A stretch of 44,236 bases of DNA, taken from positions 1-44,236 of the forward strand of contig JAFABO010000131.1 of NCBI GenBank assembly GCA_023426005.1. The letters are read 5' to 3'. Shown here piece by piece: positions 18,208 through 27,255 of the stretch (its first letter is position 1; each line of letters opens with the position of its first letter). The position numbers and the translations under genes are program-made. Source of the stretch: Bacillota bacterium. GTDB lineage: Bacteria > Bacillota > Clostridia > Acetivibrionales > DSM-1351. Under the pieces are notes generated by a model. It was given only the letters and a program-made list of their open reading frames with translations, searched no databases and was not told the origin of the DNA.

Positions 18208-18424
18208 TGTAACGGCATATCCTCTCCCTTCTTTCACCTATTCCATTAAAAACAGATAATTGACATTGCATTCAAGCATTACAGCGCTGGTTTCCCGCCA
18301 TGTTTAATATAATTTGATCAGATCATATGAAACACCTGAATTCTCTGGTATTCAAAATTATATATTAACAATATTTAGGATGTCAAATGCTGCCTGGTTT
18401 TTAACCATTTCAGTGTCTTCTCAA

Positions 18425-18469
18425 TAAAAAAGATTATCTGCAAACGTAAATACAATTATGCGGATAACC
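18425..18469 (-). terminator. Rho-independent terminator of the MarR/ABC exporter operon
   Basis: On the minus strand GGTTATCCGC, an 18-nt loop and GCAGATAATC (9 of 10 positions paired) are followed by TTTTTTATT. It lies 82 bp after the stop codon of the second exporter gene. Confidence 0.8.
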
Positions 18470-18550
18470 TCTTATAATAGATATTTTATAACTATGACAG
18501 CCTTGTTAAGGACACCATCCTTCCGGGTTGAATTGTTTCTTAACTGTATT

Positions 18551-20395
18551 CTACGCGGCAGGTTCAAATTGGCTGTTGTAAAGGTCGGCATAGAAGCCGC
18601 CCTTTTCCAGCAGCTCTTTGTGGTTGCCGCTTTCGATTATATCCCCATCTTTCATTACCAAGATCAGGTCGGCATTTTTAATGGTGGACAGGCGGTGGGC
18701 AATGACAAAGGATGTACGATCCACCATCAGCTTATCCATAGCCTCCTGAATTAAAATTTCGGTACGGGTGTCCACTGAGCTTGTGGCCTCATCCAGAATC
18801 AGCATCGGGGCATTTTGGATCATTGCTCTGGCAATGGTGACAAGCTGTTTCTGCCCCTGGGAGAGGTTCGCTTTATCGTTCAGCAATGTGTCATACCCAT
18901 GCGGCAGGGTTCTGATAAAGTGATGCAGTCCCACTGCTTTGCAGGCGGCAACCACCTGTTCGTCTGTCACGCCCTGCTTGCAATAGACAATGTTTTCCTT
19001 GACGGTTCCCTCGAATAGCCATGTATCCTGCAGTACCATACAAAACTGCTCATGCACATTATCCCGCGGCACTTGACTGATTGGGATGCCATCCAGCAGA
19101 ATTTCTCCACCGTCCAGCTCATAAAAACGCATTAGCAGATTGACCATTGTAGTTTTTCCCGCACCAGTCGGTCCTACAATGGCAATTTTTTGTCCAGCTT
19201 TGATTTTGGCCGAAAAATCCTTGATAATAGTTTTTTCGGGGGTATATCCAAACTTCACATGACGGAATTCCACATCGCCTTTCACATTGGTGAGCTGCTT
19301 TGCCTTTTGGCTCTCATTGGGCATTTCTTCCTCGTCAAAGAACTCAAATACACGCTCGCTGGCAGCGGCGGTTCTTTGCAGGTTCTGGAAGGCTTGCGCG
19401 ATTTGAGAAAGCGGCTGGGTAAACAGACGGATATATAGCATGAAGGCAACAATCACACCGAAGCTGATGGTTCCGTTCATAGCCAGTGCCGCACCTACCA
19501 CGCAGACCGCAACATATCCAAAGTTGCCGATAAACGTCATAAACGGCATCATCAGGCCAGACATAAACTGGCTCTTCCAGCCGCTGTCATACAGGCTCTC
19601 GTTCACATTTTCAAAAAACCGCCTGGCTTCCTTACCGCCGTTATAAGCCTTCACAACATTATGTCCGGAATAAATCTCCTCCACATGTCCATTGGCAATG
19701 CCTAAACCCTTTTGCTGCTCAACGAAGTATTTTTGTGATTTTGCCATGATAGCAATCATAAAAACAAATCCAAGTACACTGGCTCCAATGGCAGTCAGCG
19801 CCATAATCCAGTTATTGTAAAACATCATAATTGCTGAACCCACAAACATCGTAACCGCTGTAACCAAATTCCCAATGCTTTGGTTCATGGTCTGCCCGAT
19901 GGTGTCCACATCATTGGTTACCCGGCTGAGAACATCACCATAGCTTACCCTGTCAAAATATTTTAAGGGCATCCTGTTGATTTTTTGTGATATACCGGCA
20001 CGCATATTTTTACTGATTTTCTGCGTTATGGTCGTCATCATGTAGCTTTGAATAAAGCTGAGAACCGCCGAGCCCGCATAAAATGCCAGCAACAGGAGCC
20101 CGATGCTCTCTACTGCGCCAAGGTCAATCGCACCGGCAACCGGAACTCCATTCGCCAATGCAGGTAACCCTTTCATGACCTCGTTAGTCATTTCCTTCAG
20201 CCTATCCGGACCGATAATTTGCAATACTGTCCCGATTGCCGCCAAGAAAAGGGCAACAATCACTGCAGGCATATATTTCTTGCAATAAACAATCAACTTG
20301 CCCCATGTTTGCCTGAAATTCGTCGGCTTTTCGGTGACACCCCGTCCCATTGGTCCTCCGGACATTGGCCTTCTACTCGTTCTTTGTTCACTCAT
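18551..20395 (-). CDS. ABC exporter half-transporter, catalytically competent subunit (BmrD/TM288 type)
   Basis: This 614-residue protein has a six-helix type-I exporter membrane domain (about residues 40-340) and a C-terminal ATPase domain. The Walker A motif is GPTGAGKTT, the signature is LSQGQKQL, and the Walker B is MLILDEATSSVD with the catalytic Glu present. It should pair with the neighbouring half-transporter to extrude drugs, lipids or peptides. The start chosen (MSEQRTS) makes a 4-bp ATGA overlap with the stop of the upstream partner gene, a sign of translational coupling; upstream in-frame codons are less likely starts. Confidence 0.93.
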   Translation of the reverse strand: MSEQRTSRRPMSGGPMGRGVTEKPTNFRQTWGKLIVYCKKYMPAVIVALFLAAIGTVLQIIGPDRLKEMTNEVMKGLPALANGVPVAGAIDLGAVESIGLLLLAFYAGSAVLSFIQSYMMTTITQKISKNMRAGISQKINRMPLKYFDRVSYGDVLSRVTNDVDTIGQTMNQSIGNLVTAVTMFVGSAIMMFYNNWIMALTAIGASVLGFVFMIAIMAKSQKYFVEQQKGLGIANGHVEEIYSGHNVVKAYNGGKEARRFFENVNESLYDSGWKSQFMSGLMMPFMTFIGNFGYVAVCVVGAALAMNGTISFGVIVAFMLYIRLFTQPLSQIAQAFQNLQRTAAASERVFEFFDEEEMPNESQKAKQLTNVKGDVEFRHVKFGYTPEKTIIKDFSAKIKAGQKIAIVGPTGAGKTTMVNLLMRFYELDGGEILLDGIPISQVPRDNVHEQFCMVLQDTWLFEGTVKENIVYCKQGVTDEQVVAACKAVGLHHFIRTLPHGYDTLLNDKANLSQGQKQLVTIARAMIQNAPMLILDEATSSVDTRTEILIQEAMDKLMVDRTSFVIAHRLSTIKNADLILVMKDGDIIESGNHKELLEKGGFYADLYNSQFEPAA

Positions 20396-22152
20396 GACAC
20401 AAGTTCCTCCTCGCTCAATTGGCTCATGGCTATTTGCCTGTATACATCGCAATTTTGCAGCAAATCTTTGTGTTTGCCTTTACCCACAACCTTGCCTTCA
20501 TCCAGCACGATAATCTGGTCGGCATCCATAATCGTGCCGATACGCTGTGCAACAGTTATGCTGGTCACCCCGGCAGTTTCTTTTTTCAGCATGTTGCGCA
20601 AAGCCCGGTCTGTCTTATAATCCAGTGCCGAAAAAGAATCGTCAAAGATGTATATTTCAGGTTTCCGGCAGACCGCACGGGCAATGGCAAGCCGCTGTTT
20701 CTGCCCGCCGGATACATTTGTACCGCTTTGGGCAATGTCCGCTTCATAGCCACCTTCCATTTGCTCCACAAAATCTGTTCCTTGTGCGATTGCTATAGCT
20801 CTCTTAATTTCGTCCGCAGAAAAGTCGTTCCCGCCGTTATCTCCGTATGCGACATTGGAGGAAATTGAACCCTTGAATAGAACCGCCTTTTGCGGCACAT
20901 ATCCGATCTTGTTGTGCAGTGCTTCCTGTTTGTACTCTCTGATATTCACACCGTCAATGAGGATTTCTCCCTCTGTTGCGTCAAAGAAACGCGGCACAAG
21001 GTTTATCAGCGTTGATTTTCCGCTGCCTGTGGAGCCGATAAAGGCAATGGTTTCCCCCTGCTTTACCGTAAAATTCACATCTTCCAGCACATATTCCGCC
21101 GCATCCGGATATTTAAAGCCCACATGCCTGAACGTAACCTCGCCCTTCAAACCGGGGATGCCCTCTGTCAGGGTTCCATCAAGGATGGTAGGTTTGGTGT
21201 CCAGCACTTCATTAATACGCTTGGCGGAAACGCTGGCACGGGGCAGCATGATGAAAATCATTACCAGCATCAAAAATGACATGACAACCTGCATTGCGTA
21301 GCTGGAGAAAACCACCATGTTAGAAAATAACGTCAGTTTATCCGCCATTTGCGCCGCATTAATCAGGTAGGCGCCGATCCAATAAATCGCCAGGGATAGT
21401 CCGCTCATAATCATCATCATAATCGGCATCATGATTGCCATAGCGCGGCCGGTGTATAGCTGTGTGCTGGTTAATTCACCGTTGGCTTCCTCAAACTTCT
21501 TTTCCTGATAATCCTCGGCGTTATAAGCTCTTACCACGCGAAGCCCCGTCAAATTTTCGCGGGTAACCCGGTTCATGTTGTCCGTCAGCGCCTGCATTTT
21601 TTTGAATTTCGGTATGACAAAAATCATGATAAAGCCAATCATTACAACCAAAACCGCAACCGCCGCACCTGTGGCGAGCGTCCATTCAAACCCCTTTCCG
21701 GCGATTTTGGTAATCGCCCAAACGACCATAATCGGCGCTTTGATAATCAGCATCAGTCCCATTGTAATCAACATCTGTATCTGCGTGATATCGTTGGTCG
21801 AACGGGTAATCAGACTATCGGTGGAAAAGCGGTTGATTTCCTCCATCGAAAAGGATTCCACTTTGTTAAACAGCAGGCTGCGCAGGCGTTTGGAAAACGC
21901 GGCGGCAATCCGGGCGGCAAAAAAACCAACGATGACTGCGGCTGCCAAGCTGCCGAGTGTACAGAGAAGCATTTTGCCCCCGGCAAGCCAAATATCGCCC
22001 ATCGCACTGCCGGGCGTCTGCACCAGCATGGTGATTTCCGACATGTAATCCGGCAATTTCAAATCCAGCCAAACCTGTACCACCACAAAAATTAAGCTGA
22101 ATAATGCCATCATCCACTCTTTAGGCTTAAGATATTTAAATATCCTGATCAT
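20392..22152 (-). CDS. ABC exporter half-transporter with degenerate ATP site (BmrC/TM287 type)
   Basis: This 586-residue protein has a six-helix membrane domain and a C-terminal ATPase domain with GSTGSGKST (Walker A) and VSGGQKQRL (signature). Its Walker B is YIFDDSFSALD, with Asp where the catalytic Glu is normally found. That substitution is the hallmark of the degenerate-site subunit in heterodimeric exporters, and it complements the intact site of the partner gene that overlaps by 4 bp. It follows the MarR gene and is probably repressed by it. Substrates are unknown; multidrug export is the usual role of such pairs. Confidence 0.93.
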   Translation of the reverse strand: MIRIFKYLKPKEWMMALFSLIFVVVQVWLDLKLPDYMSEITMLVQTPGSAMGDIWLAGGKMLLCTLGSLAAAVIVGFFAARIAAAFSKRLRSLLFNKVESFSMEEINRFSTDSLITRSTNDITQIQMLITMGLMLIIKAPIMVVWAITKIAGKGFEWTLATGAAVAVLVVMIGFIMIFVIPKFKKMQALTDNMNRVTRENLTGLRVVRAYNAEDYQEKKFEEANGELTSTQLYTGRAMAIMMPIMMMIMSGLSLAIYWIGAYLINAAQMADKLTLFSNMVVFSSYAMQVVMSFLMLVMIFIMLPRASVSAKRINEVLDTKPTILDGTLTEGIPGLKGEVTFRHVGFKYPDAAEYVLEDVNFTVKQGETIAFIGSTGSGKSTLINLVPRFFDATEGEILIDGVNIREYKQEALHNKIGYVPQKAVLFKGSISSNVAYGDNGGNDFSADEIKRAIAIAQGTDFVEQMEGGYEADIAQSGTNVSGGQKQRLAIARAVCRKPEIYIFDDSFSALDYKTDRALRNMLKKETAGVTSITVAQRIGTIMDADQIIVLDEGKVVGKGKHKDLLQNCDVYRQIAMSQLSEEELVS

Positions 22153-22213
22153 AGAAAAAATCCCCCTTGTTATCAGTGTTCATATTGAATAGTGTTACCT
22201 ATTGAGCTTTTTA

Positions 22214-22239
22214 AGTGCAGACCTCATTTGGTCTGCACT
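22214..22239. other. Intercistronic hairpin between marR-like and ABC genes
   Basis: AGTGCAGACC and GGTCTGCACT form a perfect 10-bp stem with a 6-nt loop in the 125-bp gap between the regulator and the first exporter gene. No U-run follows on the minus strand. It may be an attenuator, an mRNA-processing site or a stabilising hairpin. Confidence 0.5.
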
Positions 22240-22277
22240 CTTATCTCACCACTTTTATTTATCCGGTGATCGTTTTT

Positions 22278-22712
22278 TTACTCAATAGTATCAGGCATGG
22301 TGCGCTGGGCAATCTCAAAGAAACGTTCTGATAGGCGTACAAATTCTCTTGCATCCTCTACACCCATTTCGGTCATTATTTGAATCAAATGACTTCGCAT
22401 TTTCTGCATGATTGCACAAATCCGTTTGCGACCCACTTCCGTAATTGTAACCAAAATATAGCGGCGGTTTGTCGTGTCTATTTCGCGGTGGATTTGTCCC
22501 TTCTTTTCGAGAGTTTTGAGAGCCGCAGAAATTCTGGCAGTGCTGCTGTTCAATGCCTCACTCAATTCGGACGGCAACGCTGGTTCATCTTTAATAAAGA
22601 GATATTTTAGAATGAAAATTTCGCCTTTGCCAGAGCGATTAAAATCATCCATGACTTTTCTGCTCGACATTAATTCGCTCAATGCATCAACTATTTCTTC
22701 TATTTCACTCAA
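22278..22712 (-). CDS. MarR-family repressor
   Basis: This protein of about 144 residues has a winged helix (SELSEALNSSTARISAALKTLEKK as recognition region, then the wing with IDTTNRRYILVTITEVG). It probably represses its own operon and the two downstream exporter genes until a ligand binds. An open frame extends upstream to 22775. However, a strong promoter puts transcription start near 22740, which excludes the most upstream start. GGAGG (22721-22725) is 8 bases from a TTG at 22712 that begins MSEIEEIVDAL, so this start is preferred over the ATG pair at 22730/22727. Confidence 0.85.
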   Translation of the reverse strand: MSEIEEIVDALSELMSSRKVMDDFNRSGKGEIFILKYLFIKDEPALPSELSEALNSSTARISAALKTLEKKGQIHREIDTTNRRYILVTITEVGRKRICAIMQKMRSHLIQIMTEMGVEDAREFVRLSERFFEIAQRTMPDTIE

Positions 22713-22733
22713 TCCATACACCTCCATCATTGC

Positions 22734-22775
22734 TAACACTGTTAATAGTTTACGCTGTTCAGCAAGGTTTGTCAA
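22734..22775 (-). promoter_or_regulatory. Promoter and likely MarR operator
   Basis: On the minus strand TTGACA (22770-22775), a 17-bp spacer and TAAACT (22747-22752) form a good sigma-A promoter. Immediately downstream, TAACACTGTTA (22734-22744) is a perfect 11-bp palindrome at the expected transcription start, a typical place for an autoregulating MarR dimer. Confidence 0.75.
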
Positions 22776-22802
22776 GAGGGTATTCTTCCAGGCGGATTAT
22801 GC

Positions 22803-24128
22803 TTATTTATACTTTGGCAGCCATGTTCCGTGTGCATCGATTAAATCATCAACCATGCTCACTATGTCGTCAATTGAAAGCTCAGCAGCTGTGTGCGGAT
22901 CCAGCATTGCAGCATGATAGACATGCTCTCTCTTTTTAGTGGCGGCTGCCTCGATTGTTGTCAGTTGGACATTTATATTGGTCATGTTCATTGCAGCCAG
23001 CTGAACAGGCAGTCTCCCTACATGGCACGGGTTAACTCCCATTCCGTCAACCAGACAGGGTACCTCGACGCAGGCATCGTAAGGCAGGTTTTCTATGAGT
23101 CCGCCCTTATTCAGCACATTTCCGCCTATCTTGAAAGGTGTATTAGTTACAATGGCATTCATTATATAGGATGCATATTCCAATGTCCTTGTATGGGATA
23201 ATGACGGGTTGTTCATCAATTCATCCCTCTGCTTCTTCCAGTCGGAAATCTGGTTGATACATCTTCTGGGATATTCATCCAGAGGTATATTATACCGTTC
23301 AATTAATTCAGGGTATTTTGACTTGATGAAGAACGGATTGTACTCGGAATTATGCTCACTTGATTCAGTGCAATAATATCCGAGCCTGCTTATATATTCA
23401 TAGCGGGTCATATCATTATGCTTTTCATTTTTATTCTTTTCAGCCGCACGTTTGCGTATTTCGGGATACAGGTCATTTCCGTCCCTGTCGGCTATTTTCA
23501 GCAGCCAGCCCATATGGTTTATTCCTGCAATCAATTCCCTCCTGCCCTCCAGCTTGTCTTCCATGCCCAGCTCCTTCAGAAGCCCCTCTGAGCAGCCCTG
23601 CACACTGTGGCACAGTCCGACGGTCTTTACCCCTGTGTATCTCTGCATATAGCCGGTCAGCATAGCCATGGGGTTTGTATAGTTCAGGAACCACGCGTCG
23701 GGACAAACCTCTTCGATATCATGTGCAAATTCCTCAAGAACAGGAATCGTTCTCAGGGCCCGCATTATTCCCCCTATTCCCAGGGTATCTGCTATTGTCT
23801 GCCTTAAGCCGTATTTCTTTGGTATTTCAAAATCAATTATTGTGCAGGGATCGTATCCTCCTACCTGGATGGCATTTACAACAAAGTCGGCACTTCTGAG
23901 TGCATCCTTTCTGTTTTCCGGGCCCAAATAGGTCCTGATCTTTGCTCTTCCGCCGTTGACATTATTATTAATGGCTTCAAGCATTATCCGGGATTCCTCC
24001 AGCCTGTCCCCTGCTATGTCATACAAACATATTTCGCTGTCCTTTAAAGCCCCGGTGCACATGCTGTCTCCCAATACATTTTTGGCAAAGACGGTGCTCC
24101 CCGCACCCATAAATGTTATTTTGACCAT
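22803..24128 (-). CDS. GH4 family glycosidase (MelA-like alpha-glycosidase)
   Basis: This 441-residue cytoplasmic enzyme belongs to glycoside hydrolase family 4, which cleaves glycosides by an NAD- and Mn-dependent redox-elimination route. The N-terminal Rossmann signature is FMGAGSTVFAK. The substrate region QVGGYDP and the TIADTLGIGG loop fit MelA-type members. The metal ligands are Cys173 in GLCHSVQG and His205 in GINHMGW. Alpha-galactosidase, alpha-glucosidase and alpha-galacturonidase activities all occur in this branch, so the substrate stays open. The ATG at 24128 has GGAGG 8 bases upstream. It is divergent from an AraC regulator that probably controls it. Confidence 0.9.
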   Translation of the reverse strand: MVKITFMGAGSTVFAKNVLGDSMCTGALKDSEICLYDIAGDRLEESRIMLEAINNNVNGGRAKIRTYLGPENRKDALRSADFVVNAIQVGGYDPCTIIDFEIPKKYGLRQTIADTLGIGGIMRALRTIPVLEEFAHDIEEVCPDAWFLNYTNPMAMLTGYMQRYTGVKTVGLCHSVQGCSEGLLKELGMEDKLEGRRELIAGINHMGWLLKIADRDGNDLYPEIRKRAAEKNKNEKHNDMTRYEYISRLGYYCTESSEHNSEYNPFFIKSKYPELIERYNIPLDEYPRRCINQISDWKKQRDELMNNPSLSHTRTLEYASYIMNAIVTNTPFKIGGNVLNKGGLIENLPYDACVEVPCLVDGMGVNPCHVGRLPVQLAAMNMTNINVQLTTIEAAATKKREHVYHAAMLDPHTAAELSIDDIVSMVDDLIDAHGTWLPKYK

Positions 24129-24204
24129 ATCATCGACCTCCAATACATATTTGTAAATCAAGATTTTTATATGTATAGGATAGCATATAGATATAAAAAT
24201 TAAA

Positions 24205-24239
24205 TTGAATAATGTAACTATAATTTGTTATAATGTAAC
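24205..24239 (+). promoter_or_regulatory. AraC-gene promoter with two direct repeats
   Basis: TTGAAT (24205-24210), an 18-bp spacer and TATAAT (24229-24234) form a promoter. AATGTAAC occurs twice, at 24211-24218 and 24232-24239. The 21-bp spacing is two helical turns, so both copies would face the same side of the DNA, as AraC-family half-sites do. The region lies between the GH4 and AraC genes. Confidence 0.6.
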
Positions 24240-24248
24240 CTCAAGGAG

Positions 24249-24312
24249 ATTTCATTACAGTTTTGTGGCCACAAATGTGGCTCAAAGCCATAAAATGGCT
24301 TGGGAGGTTAAT
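24249..24312 (+). ncRNA. Shared two-hairpin leader, copy A
   Basis: This 5'-UTR element directly precedes the AraC start codon. Hairpin 1 is GGCCAC (24267-24272), loop AAAT and GTGGCT. Hairpin 2 is AAGCCA, loop TAAAA and TGGCTT. GGAGG follows at 24303-24307. The same element stands before the TetR gene at 30476 and the ABC ATPase gene at 41155. Hairpin 1 has an A-U pair here where the other copies have G-C, which is compensatory. The function is unknown; control of translation is an inference. Confidence 0.65.
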
Positions 24313-25101
24313 ATGATGCACGATGTTTCGCTTTTGAATAAGGGCTTTGCAGAAATAAATCCCCTGTTATGCGGCTGGGAAACCTGCGAAAGCGGCCATC
24401 CCTTCGGACCGGCCTCACGTGATTGCTACCTCATCCACTATATTATGTCGGGACATGGCATTTTCCAGAGGAACGGTCAAACCTATTCCCTATCCAGGGG
24501 AAGCATGTTTTTGATCCGTCCCTATGAAATCACCTTTTATAAAGCCAACGATAACGATCCCTGGGAGTATATCTGGATAGGCTTTAACGGACGTCTGGTT
24601 CCCGACCTGCTTGAGGACAGCGGCTTTTCAAAGGATAATTGCACCTTGTGCGCACCGTCCCTGCGCAATATATTTTTAAGCATGAAGGAAACCATCAACC
24701 TGCATTATTCTGCTGAGATATTCCTATGCGGTAAAATTTTTGAACTGTTCTCAAATCTTCAGGCCGAATACCGCCCTGCTTTGAAAGGAAGCAGCGGAAG
24801 TCTTTATTCGGAAAGGGCAAAGGACTATATAATGGCAAATTATGCAAACCGCATATCAATAGAGAGCATTGCAAACATGCTGGGTATTGACAGGCGCTAC
24901 CTTTGCAGGGTGTTTTTCAAGAACATTGGTGACACACCTCAGAATTTTCTGGTCAACTACAGGCTTGAAAAAGCGGCCATCCTGCTTGCAAAGTACGGCT
25001 ATTCGGTTGGTGAAGCTGCCCGGAGCACAGGGTATGACGACATCTACAACTTTTCAAAAATGTTTAAAAAGAAATTTGGAGTGCCTCCGTCCAGGTACTA
25101 A
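24313..25101 (+). CDS. AraC-family transcriptional regulator
   Basis: This 262-residue regulator has an N-terminal cupin-like sugar-sensing domain (CYLIHYIMSGHGIFQRNGQ, about residues 30-100, with PWEYIWIGFNG). The C-terminal AraC double helix-turn-helix covers about 160-262 (ANMLGIDRRYLCRVFFKNIG and ARSTGYDDIYNFSKMFKKKF). This layout is typical of regulators of alpha-galactoside or raffinose-type genes, which fits the divergent GH4 gene. The ATG was placed 5 bases after GGAGG of the leader element; a longer open frame runs upstream through the leader but is judged non-coding. Confidence 0.9.
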   Translation: MMHDVSLLNKGFAEINPLLCGWETCESGHPFGPASRDCYLIHYIMSGHGIFQRNGQTYSLSRGSMFLIRPYEITFYKANDNDPWEYIWIGFNGRLVPDLLEDSGFSKDNCTLCAPSLRNIFLSMKETINLHYSAEIFLCGKIFELFSNLQAEYRPALKGSSGSLYSERAKDYIMANYANRISIESIANMLGIDRRYLCRVFFKNIGDTPQNFLVNYRLEKAAILLAKYGYSVGEAARSTGYDDIYNFSKMFKKKFGVPPSRY

Positions 25102-25447
25102 TGATTATTCGCATCAACCGCTCATGGAAAAAATCATAAAATTAAATTCACCTCATTATTTCCAGCTGGAATTTTTAGTGAAGATACTACGGATAATATT
25201 TTCTCACCAGGCTGACGTGCATTTTTCTGCTGCAACAAATATGGTTGAATATCAACCTCCTAGCTTTACCACTATAACATATTTCGACAATATCAGCTAA
25301 GTTTGCCTATCAAAGCCAACATCCCGGAATTGGCACTCATATACAGAAATTATCAATTTTCATAACCGTTTCACAAATTTCTGTGATATATTTTATAATT
25401 AGTTTTAAAATATAATTATGAAGTCAAAAAACAGACAGGAGAATACT
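25102..25447. other. Intergenic stretch with a possible operator-promoter
   Basis: No gene is supported here. Near its right end the palindrome TCACAAATTTCTGTGA (25371-25386) lies just upstream of TATAAT (25394-25399), giving a weak promoter (TTCACA with an 18-bp spacer) for the deacetylase gene with a possible regulator site over its -35. The rest looks like unstructured AT-rich DNA. Confidence 0.4.
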
Positions 25448-26197
25448 ATGTCATTCACCACCTTACTATACCACGAAATCCGGGAGAGCCGGATGCACCA
25501 CCCGGGACAGTCCTCGCCAATTGAAGTGCGACAGGATTACAGGGACAGTTTGCCTCCTCCTCTCTTTGTGACCCTGGAGAATTTCCTTGCCCAGCTGGAG
25601 TATTTGCATGCAAACAGCTTTCATACCTTAACACTCTCCGAGGTAAAGGACTATTACTACAAGGGCACCGGACTGCCTGAAAAATCCGTTTTACTGACCT
25701 TTGACGACTGCTATCAGTCAATGGGCCTTTACGCATATCCCGCTTTAAAAAAGTATGGGTTTCATGCCGCGGCCTTTGTGGTTACCGGCTGGCTCAATAC
25801 CCGAAGAAAACCCTTCGATCCGGAAAAATCCATTTGCCTTACCGGAAAAGAACTGGAAGAAATGTCCGGCATCTTTGAATATGCAAACCACACCGACCAA
25901 TTCCACACCAGAACCGGAACCACAGTCAGCAGGCTGCTGGAAGCAGGTCGAAAAAAAACCTCTGAGGACCTGGACCGCTGCAATGCCAGCCCTCTGGTGG
26001 ATGCAAAGGACGTCTTTGCATATCCCTTCGGTCTGTACTCCGATCTGAATGTGGCCCTGCTGAAAAATAAAGGGTTCAAGCTTGCTTTTACCACTGAGGG
26101 CGGCAGTAATACCGCGGATACCCAGCCACTGCTTCTCAAGCGGAATGTCATCCCCTATTCCATGGATATGGAAACCTTCAGAGGCATCACAGGGTGA
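25448..26197 (+). CDS. Polysaccharide deacetylase-like protein
   Basis: This 249-residue NodB-fold protein has no signal peptide. The first motif reads LTFDDCYQS (Asp-Asp pair kept, Cys in place of the usual Gly-Pro). The second reads NHTDQFH, where the two histidines are one residue further apart than in the canonical H(S/T)xxH. The third is FAYPFG. These changes leave it unclear whether it is an active metal-dependent deacetylase. The ATG at 25448 has AGGAG 6 bases upstream and was preferred to an in-frame ATG 30 bases earlier. The gene is 78 bp upstream of a NitT/TauT-type binding protein, and the two may form a transcription unit. Confidence 0.8.
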   Translation: MSFTTLLYHEIRESRMHHPGQSSPIEVRQDYRDSLPPPLFVTLENFLAQLEYLHANSFHTLTLSEVKDYYYKGTGLPEKSVLLTFDDCYQSMGLYAYPALKKYGFHAAAFVVTGWLNTRRKPFDPEKSICLTGKELEEMSGIFEYANHTDQFHTRTGTTVSRLLEAGRKKTSEDLDRCNASPLVDAKDVFAYPFGLYSDLNVALLKNKGFKLAFTTEGGSNTADTQPLLLKRNVIPYSMDMETFRGITG

Positions 26198-26275
26198 CGA
26201 AGCATGCCTCACAGCCGCATCAGGTTTGAAGCTGCTTATATAACATTAACATAATAAAAGAGAGGAACAGAAAAT

Positions 26276-27247
26276 ATGAAAAAATCAGCCATAATATTAG
26301 CATTATTAATGGGAATTCTTTTCATGCCCTCATGCTCGAAGACCGGCAATAATGCCGGGAATTCATCCAATTCCTCGGTCACCGGTGGCCAGACACCCAG
26401 CGGACAGGAATTGAAAGTGGGCATCCTGCCTGCCGAGTCGGCCATTCCCATCATTCTTGCAAAAGAAAAGGGCTTCTTTGACCAGGCCGGACTAAAGGTA
26501 TCCATCAAGTCCTTTTCTTCTCCCAATGACCGCAATGTGGCGGTTCAGGCCAAGGAACTGGACGGAGCCATAGGCGATGTCATGACCGGCGCAGTTTTTG
26601 TAGATAAGGGTATTGCCATGAAAATCACATCGGATATCAGTGAAGACTTTAAAATATTATCCTCTCCCGATTCCAGGATTGAAAAAATAGAAGAGTTAAG
26701 CGGCAAGCGGATTTCTCTTGTTCGTAACTTCCTCCTGGAATACATCATGGACCAGTTTGCAGAAAAAAACGGATTTGATTATCAAATCGTTGAAATACCT
26801 TCCTTTGCGGGAAGGGCCGAAGCTCTCATGTCCAATCAGATTGACGGAGTCGTGTATACCGAACCGCAGGCAGGCATGCTTGTAAAGCAGGGTGCACATC
26901 TGCTGGGAAGTTCAAAAAAAGCGGGAATCAAAGGCGGCACCCTGCTGTTTACCGATGCCGCGATTGCCAGCCGTCCTGAGGACATAAAAAGGTTCTATCA
27001 GGCTTACAACAAGGCAGTTGATTACATGAACGACACCGATGTGAAGGAATACAGCGCCATTCTGACAAATTACCAGTTTCCCGAAGCAATCGGGGATTAC
27101 CTTTCCAACCTGGCCGGGAAGTTCACACACGCCGGAACCATCAGTGAAGAGCAGTTTGATAACATCATCAGGTGGACCAAAGACAAGGGGCTGACAGACA
27201 GGCTCTATACCTATGATGAATTAACCGATTTCTCGTTTATAAAATAG
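26276..27247 (+). CDS. NitT/TauT-family ABC transporter binding lipoprotein
   Basis: This 323-residue periplasmic-binding-fold lipoprotein (lipobox FMPSC, Cys20) has the SsuA/THI5-like layout: VGILPAESAIPIILAKEKGF at the start, then DGAIGDVMTG and DGVVYTEPQAG. It should capture a small substrate such as a sulfonate, nitrogen compound or thiamine precursor for import. The likely permease and ATPase genes lie just beyond on the opposite strand, converging on it. This is unusual, since these three genes are normally in one operon. The substrate is unknown. Confidence 0.85.
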   Translation: MKKSAIILALLMGILFMPSCSKTGNNAGNSSNSSVTGGQTPSGQELKVGILPAESAIPIILAKEKGFFDQAGLKVSIKSFSSPNDRNVAVQAKELDGAIGDVMTGAVFVDKGIAMKITSDISEDFKILSSPDSRIEKIEELSGKRISLVRNFLLEYIMDQFAEKNGFDYQIVEIPSFAGRAEALMSNQIDGVVYTEPQAGMLVKQGAHLLGSSKKAGIKGGTLLFTDAAIASRPEDIKRFYQAYNKAVDYMNDTDVKEYSAILTNYQFPEAIGDYLSNLAGKFTHAGTISEEQFDNIIRWTKDKGLTDRLYTYDELTDFSFIK

Positions 27248-27255
27248 TATTGACT

